From NCBI GenBank assembly GCA_035943995.1, contig DASZBS010000021.1:62001-126000 (forward strand): a stretch of DNA of 64,000 bases, written 5' to 3'. A model generated the notes under the pieces. It had not been told where the DNA came from and did no database searches. It saw only the letters and a list, made by a program, of their open reading frames with translations. Position numbers and translations under genes: made by a program. The DNA comes from Vulcanimicrobium sp035943995 (GTDB lineage: Bacteria; Vulcanimicrobiota; Vulcanimicrobiia; Vulcanimicrobiales; Vulcanimicrobiaceae). Of the stretch, positions 1-8,101 are shown piece by piece. How positions within the stretch are numbered: position 1 is the first letter of the stretch; the number at the start of each line of letters is the position of its first letter.

Positions 1-396
1 GCGCAGAGCGAGGTGCGCCTGCAGCGCCGCGGCGCCGGCCGCGCAGACGTAGAGATGATGCCGGGGCAGATCCGGCGTCGCGCGGAACGCGTCGCGGCCG
101 ACGATGCCGAGATCGCCGAGGTGCGTGTAGCCGAGCGTTGCGAGCCGCGCGACGACGTCGGCGAGGTTGTCCGCGTGGCGGATCACGACGTCGACGTCGA
201 TGATGGGCTTCGCGTCCAGACCGGGCACGGCGGTGCTGCCGACGTGCTCGATGCCGACCGCGAGCTCGCCGAGCACCGGCGCGATTCTATCACGCACCAG
301 CGCGAACGCCGCGGGCCACGCGGGATCGTACGGCACGACGACGACCGGCTCCGCGCGCTGCTCGGGCGAGATCGGGTCGATGCGCGGGTCGTTCAT
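1..396 (-). CDS. GrpB family protein (UPF0157), partial
   Basis: The gene runs off the left edge, leaving 132 codons. The N-terminus has the VVPYDPAWP start typical of GrpB proteins, then HVGSTAVPGLDAKPIIDVDV (about residues 50-70), the family's nucleotidyltransferase-fold signature with the GS and DxD residues. The family is related to minimal nucleotidyltransferases; its substrate is not established. The ATG overlaps the TGA of the upstream DUF4438 gene (ATGA), so the two are probably co-translated. The C-terminal part is outside the window. Confidence 0.85.
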   Translation of the reverse strand, partial: MNDPRIDPISPEQRAEPVVVVPYDPAWPAAFALVRDRIAPVLGELAVGIEHVGSTAVPGLDAKPIIDVDVVIRHADNLADVVARLATLGYTHLGDLGIVGRDAFRATPDLPRHHLYVCAAGAAALQAHLALR

Positions 397-1253
397 CCCA
401 AGCCCAAGATCGTCGCGAGGTTTGCGCGCGAGTCGGCATGCGGTTCGAGCGCGCCGCTCGCCGACGTCAACAGCGTCGTCACGCCCGGACCATGGCCCGC
501 GATGTACGACATGCCGTGCGACACGACGGCGATCGTGACCGCGCCGGTGCGGTAAATGCGGCCGAACGAGTTGTCCGCGTCGGTTATCGCCACGATATCG
601 CCCAGGCGCAGCTCGTCCAGGCAGAACTCGCTCACCGTCGCATCGTCGAAGCACTGGATGTCGTAGTCCCCGCGCACGACCGTATGCCGGCCCAAACCCG
701 AGCCCATCACCCGCGCGGGCACGATGCGCGCGACCGGCACGCGCAACCGTGTTCCGGTCTGTTCGATGCCGAGCTTGTCAAGCAGATCCGGATCGCAGTT
801 GAACACGTTGACGTCGCCCGCGCCGTCGATCTCCAACCCGACGCCGACGGCGCGCACGGCGATCGTGTCGCCGAGCAGCATCTTCTCCATCACGTCTTCG
901 GGGAAGTCGACGATCACGTGCTCGACGCCGCCGTGCTTGCCCGTGACGATGCCGCGCTCGCCTTTCGCGTCGCCGCTCGCGACCGTCGCGACGTTGCCGA
1001 CGCACGCCAGCGTGCAGAACGCGGCGTTGACTTTGTCGTCGGGATGACGCACGCTGACCGCCGGCTCGACGTGATCCGCTTCGAAGGCGAACGCGGAGTC
1101 GCCGACACGCACGTTGAGCGTGATCCCGCCGACGCCGGGCAAGATCCGCGGCACGCCGTCGGCACCGACGTCGTACAATCCCGAGGTCAGCAGCGGCGGC
1201 GCCACCTGGGCCGTCAGAATTTGGGCGACGAGTCGGGAGCGATTCGTGGTCAC
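393..1253 (-). CDS. DUF4438 domain-containing protein
   Basis: The 286-residue product matches the DUF4438 family over its whole length, including GKHGGVEHVIVDFP in the middle and the C-terminal SHGMSYIAGHGPGVTTLL stretch. The family has no assigned biochemical role. The start is a GTG only 17 bases from the GTG of the divergent queD gene, so the promoters must lie inside the opposing coding regions or one transcript is leaderless. The 3' end overlaps the grpB-like gene by four bases. Confidence 0.85.
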   Translation of the reverse strand: MTTNRSRLVAQILTAQVAPPLLTSGLYDVGADGVPRILPGVGGITLNVRVGDSAFAFEADHVEPAVSVRHPDDKVNAAFCTLACVGNVATVASGDAKGERGIVTGKHGGVEHVIVDFPEDVMEKMLLGDTIAVRAVGVGLEIDGAGDVNVFNCDPDLLDKLGIEQTGTRLRVPVARIVPARVMGSGLGRHTVVRGDYDIQCFDDATVSEFCLDELRLGDIVAITDADNSFGRIYRTGAVTIAVVSHGMSYIAGHGPGVTTLLTSASGALEPHADSRANLATILGLG

Positions 1254-1270
1254 GGCGAAGTCCCTGGGCT

Positions 1271-1648
1271 GTGCAAATCCGTAAGTCCTTCACGTTCGAG
1301 GCCGCGCACGTGCTCCCGCACCATCCCGGGAAGTGCGCGCGGCTCCACGGCCACTCGTACCGGCTCGACGTGGCCCTCGAAGGCCCGCTTCAGCAACGCG
1401 GTCCGGCGACCGGGATGGTCGAGGACTTCGAGGTGGTATCGCGAGTCGTGAAAGCCTCGGTGATCAACGAGCTGGACCACCGATCGCTCAACGAGCTGAT
1501 GGACAACCCGACCGCGGAAAACATCGTCGGCTGGATCTGGGACCGGCTTGCAAGCGAGCTGCCGCTGCTCACTGAGCTGACGCTGTGGGAGACTCGGAAG
1601 GCTTGCGCCGTTATGAAGAGGGGCGATCTGCCGGGCCACCCCGGGTAG
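1271..1648 (+). CDS. queD: 6-carboxy-5,6,7,8-tetrahydropterin synthase QueD
   Basis: QueD converts 7,8-dihydroneopterin triphosphate to 6-carboxytetrahydropterin, the second step toward the 7-deazapurines of queuosine. The 125-residue protein has the zinc-binding histidines (AAHVL at 11-15, HGHSY at 26-30), the catalytic cysteine at about 22 (GKCARLHGH) and the ELDH motif near 67-70. The length is normal. The start is GTG; no better ATG exists before the conserved FTFEAAH segment. queE lies 0.6 kb downstream on the same strand. A PTPS-II-type role cannot be excluded, but the queE neighbour favours QueD. Confidence 0.9.
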   Translation: MQIRKSFTFEAAHVLPHHPGKCARLHGHSYRLDVALEGPLQQRGPATGMVEDFEVVSRVVKASVINELDHRSLNELMDNPTAENIVGWIWDRLASELPLLTELTLWETRKACAVMKRGDLPGHPG

Positions 1649-1695
1649 AAGAGGTCGACAGGACCCCAGCCAAGCCAAGAGAGGCTCCCAGACCT

Positions 1696-2256
1696 ATGAT
1701 TCGCAAACTCGCACTCGCACTCACGGCAGCAGCCGTCGCATTCATCCCGCTCGCGGCGTCCGCCGCCATCACGGCCGGCACCGAGCTCGTCGGCACGATC
1801 GACCAGAACGTCAGCTCCAAGGACGCCGTCGTCGGCCAGCGCATCACGATCTCGAACGTGCACTCGCAGGACAACAACGTCACCGGCGGCATCATCTACG
1901 GCCACGTCGACGACGTGCAGGCCGCCGGCCAGGGCCGGCCCGGCAAGGTCTCGATCGCATTCGACTCGCTCAAGACGCGTTCGGGCAACACCTACGCGCT
2001 CACCGGCCGTACGACCGGCATCACCGAAAACACCAAGAGCAACGCCGTCAACGAAGCGGGCGGCGCGGTCGCCGGCATGATCGTCGGCAACATCCTCGGC
2101 AAGAAAGTCGGCACGAACCTGGGCGGCCTGCTCGGCGCGGCCGGCGGTTACGTCTACGCGAAGAACGCGAAGCAAAACGTGACGATCCCGGCGAACTCCG
2201 TCGTCACCGTGCAGGTTCTCACCGCCCGCCGCCAGGGCACGACGACCCGCCGCTAA
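1696..2256 (+). CDS. Secreted protein with glycine-zipper segment
   Basis: The 186-residue protein has a clear signal peptide (MIRKLALALTAAAVAFIPL, cleavage near ASA-AI). The mature part is beta-rich, followed by a glycine-rich helix at about 125-160 (GGAVAGMIVGNILGKKVG) that resembles a glycine zipper, then an ANSVVTVQV tail. An in-frame extension upstream to 1585 overlaps queD and lacks coding character, so the ATG before the signal peptide was chosen. An envelope role is likely; no named family is recognised. It sits between queD and queE. Confidence 0.75.
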   Translation: MIRKLALALTAAAVAFIPLAASAAITAGTELVGTIDQNVSSKDAVVGQRITISNVHSQDNNVTGGIIYGHVDDVQAAGQGRPGKVSIAFDSLKTRSGNTYALTGRTTGITENTKSNAVNEAGGAVAGMIVGNILGKKVGTNLGGLLGAAGGYVYAKNAKQNVTIPANSVVTVQVLTARRQGTTTRR

Positions 2257-2266
2257 AGGAACATGG

Positions 2267-2842
2267 TTGCTCCAACTCGCTGAGATCTTCTACAGCGTGC
2301 AGGGCGAGGGGACGTGGACCGGGACACCCGCGGTTTTCGTCCGCCTCGCCGGCTGTAACCTCAGCTGCGCGTTCTGCGACACCGACTACGCGCTGAAGTT
2401 CATCGCGTCCGTCGGCGACGTCGTGGAGCGCGTGCGCGCTGAAGGCGGCGCGTGCCCGATGGTCATCCTCACCGGCGGCGAGCCGCTCGCGCAACGCGAG
2501 GCGACGGCGCTCATCGACGCGCTGCGCGCCGACGGGCGGCGCGTCCACATCGAATCCAACGGCACGCTCCCGACCAATCTCCCCGGCGACGTGTGGCTGA
2601 CCGTGTCGCCGAAGGAGCGTCTCGTGCAGGCGATGGCGCGTCGCGCGAACGAGGCGAAGCTGATCGTGGACGGCCGCGTGCCGGAGGAATGGATCGCCGA
2701 GTTCCCGGAAACCACACCGCTGTTCTTGCAGCCGGAAGGCAACAAGCCGGCGAACGTCGCGCTCGCGATCGAGGCGGCGAAGCGCAATCCGGGGCGGCTG
2801 CGGCTCTCGCTGCAGACGCACAAGTTCATCGGCGTGAGGTGA
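2267..2842 (+). CDS. queE: 7-carboxy-7-deazaguanine synthase QueE
   Basis: QueE is a radical-SAM enzyme that contracts 6-carboxytetrahydropterin to 7-carboxy-7-deazaguanine. The 191-residue protein shows YSVQGEGTWTGTPAVFVRL, the CNLSCAFCDTD cluster (Cys30, 34, 37; CX3CX2C), TGGEPLAQ for SAM binding, and a C-terminal SLQTHKFIG. It is on the short side for the family. The start is TTG, preceded by AAAGGA at the end of the upstream gene; the nearby ATG at 2263 opens only a six-codon frame. No queC is seen in the window. Confidence 0.9.
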   Translation: MLQLAEIFYSVQGEGTWTGTPAVFVRLAGCNLSCAFCDTDYALKFIASVGDVVERVRAEGGACPMVILTGGEPLAQREATALIDALRADGRRVHIESNGTLPTNLPGDVWLTVSPKERLVQAMARRANEAKLIVDGRVPEEWIAEFPETTPLFLQPEGNKPANVALAIEAAKRNPGRLRLSLQTHKFIGVR

Positions 2843-2849
2843 CATCTCC

Positions 2850-3308
2850 ATGACGTCAGGGAGCCGGCTGTTTGCCGAATACGGCGCCTATCATCGCGAC
2901 CGCCGCAATCTGATCTGCCACGAGATCGGCATCCCGCTGATCGTGCTCGGTATCGTCGCGCTGCTGCGGCTGGTGCCGGTCTGGATTCCGTTTCTGAGCA
3001 CGACGCTCGCCGGCGCGGCGCTGCTCGCGCTCGTATTCTACTACTCCGCGGCGTTCATGCGCGAACACACGGCGGCCGTCTTCATCGCGGCGCTGGGGCT
3101 CTCGGTGATCTACATCGTCTCGGCATACGTCACGTGGCCGTTCGCGATCGGCGCGTTCGTCGTGGGCTGGGTCTTCCAGTTCGTCGGCCACGCGTACGAA
3201 GGCAAGTCGCCGGCGTTTCTCACCAACCTGCTGCATCTGCTCGTCGGTCCGCTGTGGGTCGCGAGCCATCTGGTGCCCACGTCAGCATCCTCGTCGTCTG
3301 CGCGGTAG
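2850..3308 (+). CDS. Mpo1-like (DUF962) membrane protein
   Basis: The 152-residue protein carries the DUF962/Mpo1 signature: a YGAYHRDRRNLICHEIGIPL block at residues 10-29, and QFVGHAYEGKSPAF followed by LLHLLVGPLWV near the end. These histidines match the iron-binding residues of yeast Mpo1, a dioxygenase acting on 2-hydroxy fatty acids. Four hydrophobic helices are visible. The bacterial substrate is unknown. It lies 7 bases after queE and overlaps the start of mqnB. Confidence 0.8.
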   Translation: MTSGSRLFAEYGAYHRDRRNLICHEIGIPLIVLGIVALLRLVPVWIPFLSTTLAGAALLALVFYYSAAFMREHTAAVFIAALGLSVIYIVSAYVTWPFAIGAFVVGWVFQFVGHAYEGKSPAFLTNLLHLLVGPLWVASHLVPTSASSSSAR

Positions 3309-3898
3309 CGCAAGAGCTCGCGGCGCTGCCCGCGCGTGACGGCGTCGACGTCGTTGCCGTCGGCGTCGGCCCCGTCGAAGCGGCGTTCGGCACCGCGCGT
3401 GCGCTTGCGGCGAAGCAGTATACGGCCGTGATCAACGCCGGGATCGCCGGCGGCTTTCGCGACCGCTGCACCGTCGGTGACGTCGTCGTCTGCTCGCGCG
3501 AGGACTTCGCCGACCTCGGGCTCGAGGACGGCAGCGCGTTTCCGCTGCCGGGTGGGCTCGAGCTCGTGCGCTCCGTTGAAGCCGACGCAACGCTGCTGCG
3601 GCCGTTTCTCGCGGGGCTCATCCCCGTGATCGTCGGCCGCGGCGTGACGTCGGCGACCGTGACGAGCACGACGTCGCGCGCGCTCGCGCTCGCCTATCGC
3701 TTTCGCTCCGACGTCGAGTCGATGGAGGGCTTTGCCGTGCTGCGGGCGGCGCAGGCCGCGCGCGTCCCGGCGATCGAGATTCGCGGGGTATCGAACCTCG
3801 TCGGCGAGCGCGCGTCAAACGAGTGGGACTTTCACGCCGGAGCCGCAGCCGCGGTTGCAACGACGGACGCATTGCTCGACGTTCTGCTAGCGGAATGA
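3254..3898 (+). CDS. mqnB: Futalosine hydrolase MqnB
   Basis: MqnB releases hypoxanthine from futalosine to give dehypoxanthine futalosine in the alternative menaquinone pathway. The 214-residue protein has the nucleoside phosphorylase-like fold: SILVVCAVAQELAAL at the N-terminus, INAGIAGGF (about 65-73), VESMEGFAVLRAA with the ribose-binding Glu-Met-Glu, and GVSNLVGER. The only in-frame initiator near the conserved start is GTG 3254, which lies inside the DUF962 gene, giving a 55-base overlap. The stop overlaps the mqnD start (ATGA). Confidence 0.85.
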   Translation: MGREPSGAHVSILVVCAVAQELAALPARDGVDVVAVGVGPVEAAFGTARALAAKQYTAVINAGIAGGFRDRCTVGDVVVCSREDFADLGLEDGSAFPLPGGLELVRSVEADATLLRPFLAGLIPVIVGRGVTSATVTSTTSRALALAYRFRSDVESMEGFAVLRAAQAARVPAIEIRGVSNLVGERASNEWDFHAGAAAAVATTDALLDVLLAE

Positions 3899-4779
3899 TC
3901 CCTTCGACAAGCTCAGGACAAGTTACCACGCAGCGGAAACGCTACTCGCTCGCCTATTCGCCCTGCCCCAACGACACGTACATCTTCGCGGCGCTGACGA
4001 ACGGGCTGCTCGACGGCGCGCCGCAGGTCGACGTGGTCCTCGATGACGTCGAAGCGCTGAACCGCGCCGCCCGCGACGGGCGCTACGAGCTGACCAAAGT
4101 CAGCTACGGCGCGATTCCGTATCTGCTCGACAAGTACCGCATCTTGCGCGCGGGCGGCGCGCTGGGGCGCGGCTGCGGCCCGCTGGTGATCGCGCAGCCC
4201 GGCGTCGACGGCAAGGCGCCGCTGCTGACGGACTTCGGCGAGGACGCGGTGTTCGCGATTCCGGGCCGCTTCACCACCGCGTACGCGTTGCTGCGCCTCG
4301 CGCTGGGCCGCGAGCCGCGCATCGTCGAAATGCGATTCGACCGGATCGTCGACGCGGTGAAGAACGGCGAGGTCGCCGGCGGGCTGATCATCCACGAATC
4401 GCGCTTCACATACCAGAACGCCGGGCTCGTTTCGGCGATCGACCTGGGCGACTGGTGGGAGGCGACGACCGGCAACGCGATCCCGCTCGGCGCGATCCTG
4501 GTGCGGCGCGACGTGTCCGACGAGGACGCTCGGGCGATCGACGACGCCATCCGGTGCAGCCTGCGCTTCGCGCGCGAACGCGAGGGCGATATCATCGAGT
4601 ACGTCCGTGCGCACGCGTTCGAGATGGACGACGACGTGATGCGCGCGCACATCGCGCTCTACGTCAACGAGTACAGCGACGACGTCGGCGAAACCGGCAT
4701 CGCCGCCGTCGACGACCTCTTCGCGCGCGCCGCGCAGGCGCACCTCATCCCCGCGCACACCCACCCGGAGTTCGTCTAG
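3895..4779 (+). CDS. mqnD: 1,4-dihydroxy-6-naphthoate synthase MqnD
   Basis: MqnD converts cyclic dehypoxanthine futalosine to 1,4-dihydroxy-6-naphthoate for menaquinone. The 294-residue protein has the periplasmic-binding-like fold with SLAYSPCPNDTYIF near the N-terminus, TKVSYGAIPYLL, and GGLIIHESRFTYQ with the catalytic histidine region. The ATG overlaps the mqnB stop, so the pair is translationally coupled. Codons 2-8 are made from a half copy of the interspersed palindromic repeat (3901-3917), giving an unconserved IPSTSSGQ stretch. Confidence 0.9.
   Translation: MIPSTSSGQVTTQRKRYSLAYSPCPNDTYIFAALTNGLLDGAPQVDVVLDDVEALNRAARDGRYELTKVSYGAIPYLLDKYRILRAGGALGRGCGPLVIAQPGVDGKAPLLTDFGEDAVFAIPGRFTTAYALLRLALGREPRIVEMRFDRIVDAVKNGEVAGGLIIHESRFTYQNAGLVSAIDLGDWWEATTGNAIPLGAILVRRDVSDEDARAIDDAIRCSLRFAREREGDIIEYVRAHAFEMDDDVMRAHIALYVNEYSDDVGETGIAAVDDLFARAAQAHLIPAHTHPEFV
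3901..3917 (+). repeat. Half copy of interspersed palindromic repeat inside mqnD
   Basis: CCTTCGACAAGCTCAGG is identical to the right arm of the full palindromic elements at 6025-6108 and 10469-10534. Here it lies in frame within the first codons of mqnD. Confidence 0.8.
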
Positions 4780-4780
4780 C

Positions 4781-6022
4781 ATGCAGCGAAGTTCGTTTCT
4801 GGCCGCCACCGCAGCGGCGCTCGCCGTACCCGCGGCCGCACGCGCGACGGAGCCCGTTGCTCGCCCGCGCGTGCTCTCGGAGAAAACGGCGGTCGCGCTG
4901 GGCGACGACGTGTTCGTGCGCGATGCGTGGCACGATCTGCGCGGGCGCGCGGTCGGCATCGTCACGAACCCGAGCGGCGTGCTGTCGACTGGCGAGCCGC
5001 TCGTCGACGCAGTGCACCGCAACGGGCAGATCGCGGTGAAGGCGCTGTTCGGCCCCGAGCACGGCATCCGCGGCACGGTGCTCGCCGGCGAGACCGTCGG
5101 CTCGTCGACCGACGAGAAGACCGGGCTCCCCGTGCACAGCCTGTACGGCAAGACGCGTCACCCGTCCAAAGAGATGCTCGACGGCATCGACGTGCTGCTG
5201 TTCGACATCCAGGACGTCGGCGCGCGGCCGTACACGTACGTCTCGACGATGGCGTACGTGATGGAGTCGGCGGCACAGTACGGCAAGGAAGTGTGGGTGC
5301 TCGACCGCCCCAACCCGATCGGCGGCGTGCTGCTGGACGGGCCCGTGCTCGACCCGAAGTTCAAGTCGTTCATCGGCCTCTACCCGATCCCCGAGCGGCA
5401 CGGGATGACGGTGGGCGAGCTCGCGCGCATGTACAACGAGCACTTCGCGATCGGCTGCAAGCTGCGCGTGATCCCGATGCAAGGCTGGACGCGCGAGATG
5501 CTGTGGTCCGACACGTCGCTGAAGTGGGTTCCGACGTCGCCGAACATGCCGTACGCGCGCACGACGCTGGTGTACCTCGCAACGGGGCTCGTCGACGAAG
5601 CCGGCGTGAACAACGGCATCGGCACCGACCGGCCCTTCGAGTACGCGGGCGGGTATTCGTTCGATCCCCGGGCGTTTCGTGCCGCGCTGACCGCCCGAAA
5701 TATCCCGGGCGTGGAGTTCGAGCCCGCGGACTGGTCCCCGGTGCGCGGCTTCTGGGCCGGAAAAACGCTGCACGGCGTCGCGATCAACGTGACCGATCCG
5801 CACGCATTCCCGAACGTGCGCACCGCGATCGAGATCCTCGCAGCGGCGCGTGCACAAGGCAAATACCATGTCGCGCACGAGCAGATCATGGACCGCGACT
5901 GGGGCACCGATGCGGTCCGCCTCGCGCTGGACGAGGGCACGTCACCCGACGCGATCGTCGCGTCCTGGCAGCCCGGTCTGCACGCATTCAGAACGCTACG
6001 GTCGAAGTATTTGCTGTACTAA
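4781..6022 (+). CDS. Exo-beta-N-acetylmuramidase NamZ-like (DUF1343)
   Basis: The 413-residue protein has a signal peptide (MQRSSFLAATAAALAVPAAA) and a full DUF1343 domain: GIVTNPSGV, FGPEHGIRG (about 87-95), LLFDIQDVGARPYTY and VLDRPNPIGG. In Bacillus subtilis this family (NamZ) releases terminal MurNAc from peptidoglycan fragments, so a cell-wall recycling role outside the cytoplasm is likely. It starts two bases after mqnD. A palindromic element that could end transcription follows the stop. Confidence 0.85.
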   Translation: MQRSSFLAATAAALAVPAAARATEPVARPRVLSEKTAVALGDDVFVRDAWHDLRGRAVGIVTNPSGVLSTGEPLVDAVHRNGQIAVKALFGPEHGIRGTVLAGETVGSSTDEKTGLPVHSLYGKTRHPSKEMLDGIDVLLFDIQDVGARPYTYVSTMAYVMESAAQYGKEVWVLDRPNPIGGVLLDGPVLDPKFKSFIGLYPIPERHGMTVGELARMYNEHFAIGCKLRVIPMQGWTREMLWSDTSLKWVPTSPNMPYARTTLVYLATGLVDEAGVNNGIGTDRPFEYAGGYSFDPRAFRAALTARNIPGVEFEPADWSPVRGFWAGKTLHGVAINVTDPHAFPNVRTAIEILAAARAQGKYHVAHEQIMDRDWGTDAVRLALDEGTSPDAIVASWQPGLHAFRTLRSKYLLY

Positions 6023-6024
6023 AT

Positions 6025-6108
6025 GTCATGCTGAGCCTGTCGAAGCATGCGCCACGATCGTGGCATCTGTGACGATCGTGGCGCACCCTTCGACAAGCTC
6101 AGGGTGAC
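6025..6108. repeat. Interspersed palindromic repeat, full copy 1
   Basis: The arms GTCATGCTGAGCCTGTCGAAG and CTTCGACAAGCTCAGGGTGAC are near-perfect inverted repeats. Between them lie GCCACGATCGTGGC, a perfect palindrome, and a second partial copy of it. It sits between the convergent namZ-like and pilZ genes and could form a long cruciform or a bidirectional terminator stem. It matches the element at 10469-10534 apart from about 18 extra central bases. Confidence 0.9.
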
Positions 6109-6115
6109 AGAAAGT

Positions 6116-6643
6116 CTACTCGCCGCGCAATGCGGCGCGTGCACGGAGCTCGCGGATCTGCCAGACGTGGATGAAGCGCTGGATCTCTTCGGCCGATCGT
6201 TCCGGGACGTCGACGAACTGCATGCCGTGCGCGAGCTTGCGGCGGCGTAGGCGCAGGAACGTCGTCACCACTTTGGCGCGCACCGTCATCTCGGTGAACG
6301 GGTCGGGCGGCACCATGACCTTCTTCTGAAGGCGGCCGCGGGGTGTCGTCTCGACGATCTCCTTTTCGACGTGGACGTCGTGCACGAGGTGGTTGGGGAG
6401 CGTGAAGCGGAGGTCGACGAACGTGTCGTCCACCAAATCCTCGTCGCCGACCAGCCGCAGGCTCGAAGCGGAGAGATCGGTAGCGACCGCCGTCCGCGCG
6501 CCGGCGCGGCCCTCGACGACGTAGACGACGGGGAACTCGACGGTAGCGCGATAGGCTTGCCGCTGCTCGCCGGAGGTCCTGACCCGCACCAGCGGCTTAT
6601 GCCGGCCGGTTTTACGCTTCGTCCACTTCTTCCAAAAGAACAC
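6116..6643 (-). CDS. PilZ domain protein
   Basis: The 175-residue protein (GTG start before FFWKKW) has the PilZ RxxxR motif as RQAYR followed by beta strands, then DLSASSLRL where the usual D/NxSxxG motif has Ser in place of Gly. Cyclic-di-GMP binding is therefore plausible but not certain. A C-terminal helix (ERSAEEIQRFIHVWQIREL) follows. An ATG at 6730 would give a longer product, but the extra residues overlap the divergent glcD start and look non-coding. Confidence 0.75.
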   Translation of the reverse strand: MFFWKKWTKRKTGRHKPLVRVRTSGEQRQAYRATVEFPVVYVVEGRAGARTAVATDLSASSLRLVGDEDLVDDTFVDLRFTLPNHLVHDVHVEKEIVETTPRGRLQKKVMVPPDPFTEMTVRAKVVTTFLRLRRRKLAHGMQFVDVPERSAEEIQRFIHVWQIRELRARAALRGE

Positions 6644-6697
6644 CGAGCAAGCGCATTCCCAGGAACTCTCCCGCCGCCCTCCGTAGCGCACGGGATC

Positions 6698-8101
6698 ATG
6701 GCCGTGTCTCCGTTCGCCGCGCGTCTGCACGACGCGCTCGGCCCGGACGTCGTCCGGAGCGCGCCGGAGGACCTAGCCGTGTACGCCTTCGACGCGTACT
6801 CCGAGGACAAGCTGCCGTCGGCGGCCATCGTGCCGCGCGACGTGCGCGAGATCGCGATCGCGGTGCGGATCGCGCGCGAGTGCGAGGAGCCGATCGTGCC
6901 GCGCGGTGCCGGGACCGGCCTGTGCGGCGGCGCGGTGCCGTCGCGCGGCGGGCTCGTCGTGTCGTTCGCGCGGATGAACCGCGTCGTCGAGCTCGACGTG
7001 CGCAACCGGCGCGCGCGCGTGCAGCCTGGCCTCATCAACCTCGACCTGTCGACCGCGATCGCGGCGCACGGCATCTTCTACGCGCCCGACCCGTCGAGCC
7101 AGAAGATCTCTACTATCGGCGGCAACGTCGGCACGAACGCCGGCGGCGCGCATTGCCTCAGCTACGGCACGACGACGAATCACGTGCTCGCGATCGAGTA
7201 CGTCGACGCCGAAGGCGCGGTGCACCGCACCTCGATCGACGACGCGGGCTACGACCTCACCGGCGTCCTCGTCGGCTCGGAGGGCACGCTGGGGATCGTC
7301 ACCGAGGTCGAGGTGCGGCTGCTGAAGCTTCCGGAAGCCGTGCGCGTGTGCGTCGCCGCGTTCGCCGACGTCGAGACCGCATCCGAAGCGGTGTCGGCGA
7401 TCATCGCGGCGGGGCTCACGCCGACCGCGCTCGAGATCATGGACGCGCTCATCACGCGCGCGGTCGAAGCGCACTATCACGCGGGCTATCCCGAGAACGC
7501 GGGCGCGGTGCTGCTGGTGGAGATCGCGGGCGCGCAGGACGACGTCGTCGCCGGCGAAGCCGCGCTCGCGAAGATCGCGCGCGCGCACGGCGCGCTGTCG
7601 TGGCGCGCGGCGCGCGACCGGGCCGAACGCGACGCGCTGTGGGCCGCGCGCAAAGGGGCCGCGGGCGCGATCGGGCGCATCGCGCCGAACTACTACATCC
7701 AAGATGCGTGCGTGCCGCGCACCAAACTGCCGCAGGTGATGCACGCGATCGACGGGATCGCGCGCGAGTACCGGCTGCCGGTCGGCAACGTGTTTCACGC
7801 CGGCGACGGCAACCTGCACCCGCTGCTGATCTTCGACCGCCGCGACAAGCGCCAGGTGCAAGCGGTCGTCGACGCGGGCACCGAGATCCTGCGCACGTGC
7901 ATCGACATGGGCGGCACGATCAGCGGCGAGCACGGCATCGGGTACGAGAAGAAAGAGACGCTCTCGCTGGTGTTCTCGACCGACGATCTCGCCGCGATGG
8001 GCAAGGTGCGCGAGGTCTTCGATCCGATGCGCGCGTTCAACCCCGACAAAATCTTCCCGAGCGGCGCGATGTGCGGCGAGGTCGGAGTACGGATCGCATG
8101 A
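6698..8101 (+). CDS. glcD: FAD-linked oxidase, glycolate oxidase subunit GlcD
   Basis: GlcD is the FAD-binding catalytic subunit of membrane-associated glycolate oxidase (glycolate to glyoxylate). The 467-residue protein has the PCMH FAD fold: PRGAGTGLCGGAVPSRGG (about 70-87), GGNVGTNAGGAHCLSYG, VLVGSEGTLGIVTEVEVRL, and the C-terminal VFHAGDGNLHP and SGEHGIGYEKK motifs typical of GlcD and D-lactate dehydrogenases. The next gene overlaps as ATGA and is GlcE. No glcF (iron-sulfur subunit) is present nearby. Confidence 0.85.
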   Translation: MAVSPFAARLHDALGPDVVRSAPEDLAVYAFDAYSEDKLPSAAIVPRDVREIAIAVRIARECEEPIVPRGAGTGLCGGAVPSRGGLVVSFARMNRVVELDVRNRRARVQPGLINLDLSTAIAAHGIFYAPDPSSQKISTIGGNVGTNAGGAHCLSYGTTTNHVLAIEYVDAEGAVHRTSIDDAGYDLTGVLVGSEGTLGIVTEVEVRLLKLPEAVRVCVAAFADVETASEAVSAIIAAGLTPTALEIMDALITRAVEAHYHAGYPENAGAVLLVEIAGAQDDVVAGEAALAKIARAHGALSWRAARDRAERDALWAARKGAAGAIGRIAPNYYIQDACVPRTKLPQVMHAIDGIAREYRLPVGNVFHAGDGNLHPLLIFDRRDKRQVQAVVDAGTEILRTCIDMGGTISGEHGIGYEKKETLSLVFSTDDLAAMGKVREVFDPMRAFNPDKIFPSGAMCGEVGVRIA

